A stretch of DNA of 64,000 bases from Carallia brachiata (lineage: Eukaryota > Streptophyta > Magnoliopsida > Malpighiales > Rhizophoraceae): contig JADCRB010000074.1 of assembly GCA_021464245.1 (NCBI GenBank), forward strand, positions 2,467,037 to 2,531,036, in the 5' to 3' direction. Made by a program: the position numbers and the translations under genes. The notes under the pieces were generated by a model. That model ran no database searches. It saw nothing but the letters and a program-made list of their open reading frames with translations, and was not told where the DNA came from. Each line of letters starts with the position of its first letter. The first letter of the stretch is position 1. Shown piece after piece: positions 38,123-48,299 of the stretch.

Positions 38123-41100
38123 TCAAAGCTCAGAGATAGACTTTCCATTGATGAAATCAATTATCTGGGTGGTTGCCTGGTCAAGTGCAGCAGTGACTGC
38201 TGCCAAATTCTGCAAAAATTCCTCTGCTGTTGGCTTGTCTCCATCCACTATGTCCGTCACAGCTTTTACAAATATTACAGGGACTTTGAACAAATCAGCC
38301 ACGTAGGCAACAGCTGCCCCCTAAAACCAGAATATCAAGCAAAAGGACTTGGCATGTAACATATTTCCAGTCATGTTATTGGAAACATTAAAAAAAAAAA
38401 GAAAAAGGAGTCCAAATTGTTGAAAGTCAATGGTCGGCAATTACCGAGTAAAGTTGGTGGCCAAATTCCAATTAATGTTTTAGTATTTCCCGCCCTCAAA
38501 AGCCTATAAATAGACTATAACCCAAAAAAAAAAAAAAAAAGCCTATAAATAGACCAATTGTTCAACCTTACAATCCATCGTCGGAGAGAAACAAAAAAAG
38601 CATTGCAATTCGGGATAAGGATTTTTTTAATCCTAAACCTTTAGATTTTTTTACGTTTGAGTCCTAAACCTTTTTGACATTTCATTTGAGTCCTAAACTT
38701 TTTTTATTTTCTACCAAATTAGTCCCTCTGTTTAACAAAAGTGATCAATCTATTAAAAAATAATTTTAACTTTACAAAAAATTATTTAAAAAAGATTAAA
38801 TATATGAATTGAATGTCTTTTTTATAAAAAAATATACATGTTGCCTATTTAATTCGTATATTTGTTGATTAAAAAAATATTTAATATGCATATTTTGTTG
38901 ATGAAAAAAATATTTAACTCATGTATTTAAACTTTTTTAAATGATTTTTATTAAATTAAACTCACTTATTAATAGATTGACTACTTTTCGTAATTTAAAG
39001 GACTGATATAGTAAAAAATTAAAAGATTTAGGACTCAAATGAAATGTTAAAAAGGTTTAGGACTCAAAACGTAAAAAAATTTAAAGGTTTAGGACTTTAA
39101 AAATATTTATCCCATTGCAATTCCTTTGTAAAGTTTCCTCCTCGACTCGTTTTTATATTTTGGGCATATACTCTTTAGGTGCCACTTAGATAGATCTTCC
39201 ATATCAAAAGTTCAAAATTTTTAACATACTCATTTCTAAACTTACAATCTTAATATTTTGAGTGTATACTCTTTGACCGCCACTAAGTTAAATCTGGCAG
39301 ATCAAAAACTCGCAATATTAAATATCTGTCTCGCATAAAGCTCCCTATAGCCCTCACTGAAATCAAACAAGTCTGATTGAGATTAAGCTCCCACGGCTTT
39401 CACCGGAGTCACAGTATCTGTCTGAAATAAAGTCTCGGCCCTCAGCAAAATTTCTTCCGTCTAAAATCAAACTGTGAAATTTATTTCTGTCAAGATTAAA
39501 TTCACATTGTTCCTAATAAAATCACAAAAGAGCATTAATCCGAGTATTCACACAGACACCGACTCTACATAAATTTTAATTTGTAATTTGTATTTTTGTA
39601 ACTTAACTGTTTTAAGGCTAGACATTTATAGCATCATCAAATTTCTGACACGCCAGGTGAGATATTTTTAATTCACATCTTTTGCTCCTAAAAACATGAA
39701 AGAAGCTGAAAAAAGAAAAAACACAAAAAAGGGAAAAACACAAGAAAAGGACGAAAAAAGGGAAAGGGCCAAAAAAAAGAGAACAAAATTAAAAAAAAAA
39801 AAAGAACAAAATTAAAAAAAAAAAAAGAATTCCAGCAAAACTCCGGCACACTAATGGCATTAAAAAAGAGCACGACCGTCGCCACCAGCAAAAAGGCAAC
39901 CATTCCATTGTCTATATCAATTATCCTATCTAAGTACGTAGGTCTAAAAACTCGCGGACGAACACGATTCCTCATAGTCGAAACATAGCAAAATATTGAA
40001 ATAGAGAATCTGCAACTTACACAGTAATAAGATCTCTCCCCCAACTCGCTCGCCAAATAGAGAAGTCAAATCATCTACTCTGATCGAAGTTGAGAGTAAT
40101 GAGACAAAACGTGCACAACATTAGAAGCCGACCTATTCTGCAAAAACAAACACAGAGGAATCAAAAGAGCCTTCTACTCCAATCTTCTATGGAACATTAT
40201 CTCCCAACACCGACGTTGTTATAGTTATGATGACAAATACAACCAGCACGAAGGAGAGAATTGCATAGTAGGATTTCACAACTAATTAAAGTTTTAAAAG
40301 AAAAAGATCAACAGATCGTCAATCTTAAAAGAAATGTCTTGATTCAAATTGATCTTAAGACCTGTGAAGAGCAGTCATATCTACCTGATTTCACTCAAAA
40401 AAACAACGCCAGCTGACATCTTCACTGCAGAAAAACAATCAAGCGGTTCCACAAAGCTGCAACCTTCAAATTTTATAACTTCGTTATCTGTATAATAATT
40501 ATAGGACATGATAACCAATACAATCCATTTACAACAAAGTGCATCATTTCAAAACTCGCAAATGTAAGTCAAGTCGTACACGAGGCGGATTGAAAATCTC
40601 AGTATGCCTTTAGGTAACCAACCACCCAAATTACAACAATTCGATAGACAAGATAATCCTAAATAGCACATTACTCACTCCGTCGAAATCTATAACGTAG
40701 TAACTTATGGAAATCTCTTGTTGAAACAGTTCGTTCGTGCACTCAAGAATACTGCGTTATCTGTTCATACACTTCAAACCAGAATCAATTGACAGTTAGG
40801 AACGGCTATAATGTGAATTTCTCAATGGATTTTTCAGCACGAACAGTAAGCATGATAGAGCTTATCAGTACCAAGTAAAGAAAAGAAGAGGACGTTACTA
40901 AATACACAAACAGATGACGCACTCTCAGTGCATGCTTTAAATACACATTTCCACAGCGAAAGTTTCCGTCAAACGAACCTTGCAATCCAGGATGAAAGCA
41001 TGTTATCAATTTATGTATTCCACAACGGATCTCCTTTTCTTTACTTGGTGCTAATAAGTTTCATCATGCTTACTGTTCTTCTATTGAGAAACTCGCGTTA

Positions 41101-44100
41101 TAACTGTTCTTAACTGTCGATTTTATTTCGAGGTTTATGAACCATGTGAAGGCAGTATTCCTGAGTGAATGAATGAACTGTTTTACCAAGAGATCTCCGT
41201 GAGTTCTCGCGTTGTTGCAGGTCTCGACGGAGTGAGCAATGTTCTGTTTAGGATCACCTCGTCCATCAAATTATTGAAATTTGAGTGGTTGATAATCCAA
41301 AGGCATGCTGGAATAGACTCGTGTACGGCTTGACTTACATTTGCGATCCTTGGAATGATTTACTTTGTAGCAGACAGATTGTATTGGTTATCATGTCTTG
41401 TGATTATTGGACGGATAACAAAAGTATAGAATTTGAAGGTGGCAGCTGCGTGAAACCACCTAATTGTTTTTCTGCAGTGAAGATGTCAACTGGCGTTACT
41501 TTTGGAGTGAAATCAAGTGAATATGATTGCTATTCTCAAGTCTCAAGATCAATTTAGATTGGGGCCTTTCCTTTGAAATTAGCGATTTGTTGATATTTTT
41601 CCTCCAAAACTCTAATCAATTGTGAGATTCTACTCTCCGATTATGCAATTCTTTCTTCCATACTGGTTGTGTATGTCATAATAACTGCAACGATGTCAGT
41701 TTTGATAGATGACATTCCATGAAAGATTGGAGTAGAAGGTTCTTTTAATTCCTCCGTCCTTGTTTTTGCAGAATAGGTTGGCTTCTGATGTTGTACCCGC
41801 TTTATCTCATTGCCTCCAATTTCGATCAGGGTAGATGATCGACTTCTCTATTCGACAAGAGAGTCGGGAGAGAGATCTTATTACTATGTGAACTGTAAAT
41901 TTTCTATTTCAATATTTTACTGTATTTGGACGGTGAGGAATCGTGTCTGCCCACAGGTTTTTGGACCTGCGTACCCAGGTAAAGTAATTGATACAGGCAA
42001 TGGAACAGTCGCTTTTTTGTTAGTAGCAGCGGTTGTGCTCTTTTTTGTTGCCATTAGTCTTCTAGATTTTCGTTGGAATCTTTTTTTTCGGAATTTTTTT
42101 TTTGTGGACCTTCCCCTTTTTTTCCTTTTTTTCGTCCTTTTCTTTTTTTTTTCTTTTTCCTTTTTTTGTATTTTTTCTTTTTTGTTTCCTTCTTCAGCTT
42201 CCTTTTGCTTTAACGAGTAATTGATGACAGGTAAAAACTTCCCACCGAATGTGCCAGAAATTAGACGAGACTGTAAATTTCAAGCTTTAAAACAGTTAAG
42301 CTATGAAAATACAAATACAAATTACAAATAAAAAAATTAAAATTTATGTGAAGTCGGTTTCTGAGTGAATCCCACTACTAATACTCCTTTGTAATTTTGT
42401 CAAGAACTACGTGAGCTTAATTTTGAATGGAATTAATTCTGTTGAGGGCCAAGATTTGATCCAAAGCAGATGCTATAACTCCAATGAGGGTCGTGAAGAC
42501 TTGATTTTGATCGAAGTGGCTCAATTCCAATGAGGACCCCAAGGGGCTTTATTTCAAACACATATTTAATATTTTAATATTTTGAATTTTTAACAGATCA
42601 AACTCATTAGCAGTCAGAAAGTATATACCTAAAATATTAAGATTATAAGTTTAGAAATGAATATATTTAATATTTTGGATTTTTGATCTGAAAGATTCAC
42701 TTCAGTAACATCCAGAGGGCATATGCCCAAAAATACGCCCAAAATACGAAAACTAGTCGAAGAGGAAACTTTGCAAAGAAATTGTAATGCCTTTTTTGTG
42801 TCTCTCTGGGGATGAATTGTAAGGCTGAACAATTGGCCTATTTATAGACCATTGAGGGCGGTAAATGCCAAAACATTAATTGGAATTTGGCCACCAACTT
42901 TGGTCAGCAATTGCCTACCATTGACTTTTCAACAATTCAGACTCCTTTTTTTTTTTTTAATTTTTTATGTTTAAACTTATGCCCATGAAATAATGGATTA
43001 AGTTAACCAAACTCAAAATGTCATGCGGATCCAAATTTAAACCATTTGGTACGGCAAAAACATAAGAACAAACACTTATGGTTCAAAGTTACCTCCATGT
43101 CTTTAATTGTAGCATCATTTGCAATAATTGCTTCTTCGTCATGTGGGGACATATCCAAAGAGTCTCCAGTGGACAATTTACCAATCTGACAGACGGAAAA
43201 TGTGGTTAGGACATCTAAAGAAAGAGATGGGAGAATTCCATAGCTAGAAGTGCATCTATCTGCGCATAATAATCACCTTTAAGTTGAGCTCTTTCAGGAG
43301 ATTAGGCGTTGAGAGTCCCTGTCGCAAACCAACTCCATACAGATCAAAAACCTGCAGAAGGAAAGGAGGTAGATTGAAATTGCATGCGGAAAGATATTAA
43401 CTATTGATATTGATGACCAAGGAAAGTTTCCCTCAGCAAGCATGAACTATGCTTGCATTCCCTTCTTTGAGGTTTAACAGCTGAGAATAGAAGAGCTTGT
43501 TGTATCCATCTAACCCACCATCTACCCAGAACTTTAGTTGGCTACTTTCACATATAATTTATACTGTGCTCACTACTCTCTTTTTAAGACAGCAAGAGAC
43601 TGTCACTGTTGCTACTTTCTAGCTTTTCCACATACACATTGGATATAACAATAATAAGAGTACAGGTAGCTCTGCCATGTTAACACTGAAAGAAGCAACT
43701 ATTGGAAAAGAAATGAATGCTTACAGGGATAGGGATCCTTCTGTCATGGAAAGCAACATCAGATACAAGGAATACATCACCAATGCTTGCTCCTTTGGCC
43801 TGGAAGATTTTGATAGAAATTCCAGGAATAAAAATTATTAGTTTTCTTCGGGTGCAAATACAGAAGTCTCACTCTTGGTTGTTTTATTGTAAGGGTCCAA
43901 TTAGTTGCTTCAGAACAGAGAACTTATAAGTATGGCCTAAAAAGTGAAGAAAGAATCGGCCATTTGCTAAAGCCAGATACTCATCATAGATAGCCAAAGT
44001 TAAATTAGAAATAGATAATTACAGATCATAAAAGATTTTGCAAAGGAGAAGGAAGAAGGAAATGAAAAAAAAAAAACTACTTTAAAGCCACCCGCAGTGC

Positions 44101-45648
44101 CTGCATTGATAATCAAGTCCGGCTTCAATGCTTGGATAGCAGCATATGTCACAAGAGATGCAGAAACGGTGCCTATACTGTCAACACCTAAAAGAATATA
44201 ACCAAAGGAAACATTTAGAATACAAACGCATTCATTGTTACCCTCATTGGTCCAGAAGGTGTGCATCGAACAATTACTTGCAAGCCAATGTAATGCGACA
44301 ACATTCGTAAATTCAGAAGATTTTCACATACAGTAATCATATATGCAAGCAGATAACAAGAAGAACATCAACTTTTCCTTCACCTCAAATATCAGCAAAG
44401 CATAGCATTAAAAGAAGGAAATATTCTTTCTAAGATGGAAGCAATGCGATAAGATGATATTGGTTTTAACAGGTGGTAAGATGATATTGGTTTTAATAGG
44501 CCACCCCTTTAGCGAGCATCTCAAGGAAACCAGTCATGAGAGATTAATTCTTGCAGAGAGCACACCCAATGGATACCCAAGGCTCAACAAAGGTAAACAT
44601 CATTTACAAAATACAAAAGGTTAAAAAAAAAAAAGTGCAAAGGGCTAAATTTTACCCAGAGCCGGATCTTTTCCACACCATACTAAATTGATATGAAGAT
44701 CTTTGTAGACACCACAATACCGGACCAGGAGGGACTCCCGGGGGAAACCTGCACCGCGATGCTTAGATATATCAAACTCGATCCCAAACAATACTCCTAA
44801 AATTGAAGATAAAAATATATCAAGTTTCAGAAACTGGATTAGCAAACAATAATTCCCACTGAAGCGCTCATGACCATTGGCATACCACTTGCAAAACAAG
44901 ATTGAGCACTGTCTGTCAATGTCAAAGAAATCTAAACTATAAGGCAACTTCATAATCTTGGCATCTAGACAAATATACAGATGACACTTCCAAGCAGAGA
45001 AAATCCGCAGCCCACATAACAACACGAAACACAAATCTCTTAGGCAGCCCTTTGTCAAAGATTAATAAGGGAGCAAGATGAATTCTTTTTCTCTATTAGT
45101 CAGAACCATAAGAAGATGACATCAAAAAGCGATGAAATGAACAGTGATCACTCGCAAGGTGCCAGAATAACAGTTATTAATTAGAGAAATTAACAACATA
45201 ATAATCAACTCAAAATTTCTTACTAGAAAATATAAATAAATAAATAAAACAATATGTTTTATAACAATCATAATAACCCTAGCATCCAATCAAATCAAAG
45301 TGATCAATAACCCAGTCTATTCACTCATTAAAGTACAAAAATTAAACAAAAAGCAAAAAAAGAGAGAGATTTTTGTAGAAGTGAAACTCACAAAGAATCG
45401 AGGTCTTCCTTGAGTTGGAACTTATTCACCACGGGCATCGCTTCCGTTTGCATGGCTGTTACTCCGTCAAAACCGCCACAAAGACTCCATTAGGAAAACA
45501 CACACCATAGACGTTTACAGACAGAAAGGGAGATAGAGGGAAAAGTAGTACCCATGACGATGAGGATGGTGGAGACTGGGCGGCACTGCTCTCTCGCAAC
45601 AACCGCGGCTTCACCGGCAGCGTTCGATTCCTCGCCGTGGGGAGCCAT
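38123..45648 (-). CDS. MTN: 5'-methylthioadenosine nucleosidase, eight exons, one apparent +1 frame break
   Basis: MTN removes adenine from 5'-methylthioadenosine in the methionine-salvage (Yang) cycle, the step after ethylene, polyamine and nicotianamine synthesis; it is cytosolic. Exons in order: 45648-45552, 45455-45392, 44748-44656, 44187-44081, 43799-43725, 43351-43277, 43185-43093, 38320-38123. Translation: MAPHGEESNAAGEAA, AMQTEAMPVVNKFQL, VYKDLHINLVWCGKDPALG, DSIGTVSASLVTYAAIQALK, IINAGTAGGFK, GASIGDVFLVSDVAFHDRR, VFDLYGVGLRQGLSTPNLLK, IGKLSTGDSLDMSPHDEE, DMEGAAVAYVADLFKVPV, KAVTDIVDGDKPTAEEFLQN and GKSISEL. The Glu of AMQTEA, the Glu of DMEGAA and the Asp of TDIVDG are the usual catalytic and binding residues. 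Exon 3 is 93 bases where its phases need 92, a surplus base in the C/G-rich GGGAGTCCCTCCTGG region (about 44725-44740). The last intron (38321-43092) is 4.8 kb because of a large palindromic insertion. Confidence 0.9.
38400..42960. mobile_element. Giant inverted-repeat (foldback-like) element in the last intron of the nucleosidase gene
   Basis: Two arms of about 2.0 kb face each other around a spacer of about 50 bases (40940-40992). Left arm 38400-40939 includes a later 502-bp MITE; right arm 40993-42960. Matching points from outside in: AAATTCCAATTAATGTTTT (38463) with its complement near 42871; the GTTGCC/TATAAATAG block at both ends; ACATCTTCACTGCAG (40417) against CTGCAGTGAAGATGT (41475); TTGAAACAGTTCGTTC (40721) against GAATGAACTGTTTTAC (41170); CATGCTTT (40931) against AAAGCATG (40995). 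The arms have diverged, so it is not recent. Each arm translated outward gives VAFLLVA(T/A)VVLFF, but no known protein. Each outer end has a TATA-like TATAAATAG pointing inward. It fits a foldback transposon or an inverted duplication of a retroelement; no transposase is visible. Confidence 0.8.
38612..39113. mobile_element. MITE nested in the left arm of the giant inverted repeat, 10-bp target duplication
   Basis: A 502-bp element starts GGGATAAGGATTTTTTTAAT and ends ATATTTATCCC. Its long inverted repeats each contain GAGTCCTAAACCTTTTT or the complement. ATTGCAATTC flanks it at 38602-38611 and 39114-39123. The matching place in the right arm of the host palindrome carries one uninterrupted copy of the site (near 42776-42786, complement TTACAATTTCTTTG), so the insertion came after the palindrome formed. 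A 10-bp duplication suggests a Mutator-like source. Its inner motif AATAGATTGACTAC links it to the element at 5116-5599. Confidence 0.85.
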
Positions 45649-47995
45649 CGCCGATCAGTTCCACTATGCTGCTTTCTTTTTGTTTGGTCTTTTCTAGGAA
45701 GTTGCGAGCGAGGGACCGAGCGGGCGAAGGGAGTATCTAGTTTCTTGGAAAATCTAACGGCTGAGGGAAAGGGAGAGAAAATTCCAAATGATACTTGTTC
45801 TCCATCCAATGGGAAAGCAACAGGTGGAAGGCTGAAATAATATGTTACTCCCAAAAAATAAATATAAAAAAAATAAACAAATTTGTGTAACAGGATAAGC
45901 TAAAATACGGTGTCGTGTTTCGGCAAATGACGAACTTTGGGGTCCGCTACTTGAATTTAGGTTCTTTGATCGCATGTTAATAGCTCGGAAACAGTGAAAC
46001 AACCTGAATTTTAGTATATTAATTTATTGAATTGTTTGAATTATTATTTTAAATAAAATTATGTTAATAATTTTTATAATAAAATTAGTAATATTTATAA
46101 TAAAAAAATAAAAATTTTTAACTTTCATTACAAAAATTATAAATTTTGTTATATTTAAAATATCAATCCAAATATTAAACCAAAATTAATGCAAATGTAC
46201 GTTTTTATTTTTTATAAAATAATGTAAATGTACTTAGAGAAGTGTAGTTTAAAGTTTAGATCAGATGGATGTATGCACCCAAAAAACAGTTAAGATCAGA
46301 CAAAGCCCACCCACCCATATACTTAATAAACTAGGCTGTTAAGTGCCATTTTTGTTTTTTCGGCCAAATGTTATGTGTCATTAGGTGTCTGTTATTATGT
46401 TGTAGTCCGCGCATATACTTTTTAATAAAAATTAAAATGAATTATACTTAGAATAAATAATATATGTATATATATTTTTTTACAAAACATACTACATTCT
46501 CAATTTACCGTAGGCACTAGCTTCTCAAAAAAAATATATATATATATATATTACATGTATATGGTGTGCACCATTCATCAGCGTGATCATCATTCCATAA
46601 CAGACATTAGTAAAACCTTTTTTAGCTTCTTTTTCTTTTCTCTTTAAGTAATGGTTTATTCATTTTTGATAAAATTATAAACAAAAGCACATACACAAAT
46701 TATGATCATAAGATATTCTTATATTTACTTTGGAATTCAAATTTGGATTTTGTTTCTCCCATGTCGTGGATAAAATAAGCTATTATTTTACCTTGTTTGG
46801 GTCATTCATTCCAAGTCCAACTCTCATTTTTTAGGGGGGGAAAAAAAAAAAGAGTTCAACTCATAATTTTGAAATGAATTGGGACCAAAAAATTAAATTG
46901 ATGAACTCAGTGGATGAGAACGTGGGATAAGAAAAGCCCAGTCCAGTCAAACGACACTTCCTTTTCATTGGGGGTGTCAGGCCTGGAAATGCCTATTTTC
47001 TATGGAGAATGTATTCAATGCTCTCTGATGAGCCCAAAATTCCCCTTGCACTTTATTTCACTGGGGCCCACTCTTGTGCACAGGCCCTTCATTCAGTATT
47101 TTAGCCCGTAAGGAACTGGATTTGGGTGGAAGGTGAGATTGAGATATTGGGCTCTCTAGCCCAAGACACAAGTAAAGAAAAAAAAAATTCCCTCAAGCTA
47201 GCAAGAGGAGCTTTGGTCTGACTAAAGTATCACTTTTTTTTTTTCACCGATCTAAACTAAAGTATCACTAATTCAAGACCATGTATCAACATCGTTCGAC
47301 AGGTCCATATGAGCCCATGGAGATGGCCTTTAATAAATGGGCCTTGAGATATTTCATTTCGTTTCTGTTTAAGCCGAATGAGACCTGTAAATTCGAAAGT
47401 CTTGTTGGCTCTGTGTATGGGCTGGGTTTACACAGTCAACAAACAAAAAAAGTATTTCGCCAATTTTATGCAATTCCTGACTTTAGGTATGGAGCAGTTT
47501 TAAAACATTGGGTCAGCTGTCTCATCCTTCGAGGTGCCTGCAAATCAGCGAAGGGATTAGTTATCGTGATCGACGGTGGATACCCTGGTTAAAGACAAAA
47601 AAAAAAAATTGTAGATAGTAAACCAAAAGAAAAAAATGTAAATAATTTGACCAAAAAAAAAAAACAACCGTCGATAATTTTACTTTTCTCTCTATATCAC
47701 CTTAGTCAACTCAATATGCACAATAATATTTATTGTCAACGTCAACAAATAAAGTTTTTAGGTAACTTCTTCCTCGCCCAACAAATATTCGTGGCCGCTT
47801 GTAAAGCCCAGATTTTAGCCTAATCTTTATCTGGGTCTTCCACAGAAGCATAGCGGGTGCCAGAAAAACTAATCATAATAGTTTTTTTTAGGAGTTCCAG
47901 TCTTTTTTTTCATAGAAAATAATATATAAGTATTTCCCATATGGCTGCCTGGTTGATGGAAAAGGGCTCGGATAAGCCCAGTTATTGCATTCGTA
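45649..47995. other. Nucleosidase promoter region and intergenic DNA
   Basis: The first 250 bases hold the minus-strand promoter and leader of the nucleosidase gene. No gene is recognised after that. An (AT)n microsatellite lies at about 46529-46550. Open frames at 46914-47111 and 47281-47592 on the plus strand are not recognisable. Confidence 0.4.
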
Positions 47996-48250
47996 TTGTT
48001 GCTCTTCGTTGTGGTAACCGTGGTATTGCCCTTTAGTTTTGTGTCCACAACTGTACAAAGAAGGGCTGGTTATGAGGGTCTGGGCTTGACGACTTTAAGG
48101 TGCTTATTGCCGTCATTGCCCAAAGGGAGTGGTTCAATTATGGTACGGCCATTGAGTTGTTTCGGTGGGCCCTTCATTAGGTTACATTGTTTATTCGTCG
48201 TCACCTTTGCTCTTGCCAAAGACATAGGCTTCGGCCTCCTTTTTGGCCAA
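47996..48250 (+). pseudogene. Possible fragment of an XIP aquaporin
   Basis: The translation FSFVSTTVQRRAGYEGLGL followed by LTTLRCLLPS lines up with FVFVSTTVTATKGYAGAGL and NPARCLGPA of the intact XIP gene at 51413-52607, and GGPFIRLHCLFVVTFALAK lines up loosely with VGPAVSSLAFALYTK. The NPARC motif is lost and the rest of the gene is missing. The resemblance is short and may be chance, but three further XIP copies follow downstream. Confidence 0.45.
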
Positions 48251-48299
48251 AAAAAAATTAAAGGAGAGCAAAACTGGCTAACCTGATGATCAACATTCA

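Noticed and set aside
41810..42220. 136-codon open frame with a hydrophobic stretch and a Phe-rich tail
   Set aside because: It lies in the right arm of the palindrome, the tail comes from a T run, and the matching left-arm frame (39688-40056, minus) is equally low-complexity. Kept as a feature of the repeat, not as a gene.
47281..47592. 103-codon open frame ending KGLVIVIDGGYPG, faintly like the end of a short-chain dehydrogenase
   Set aside because: Only the last dozen residues resemble the family, no other dehydrogenase motif is present, and the composition is that of intergenic DNA.
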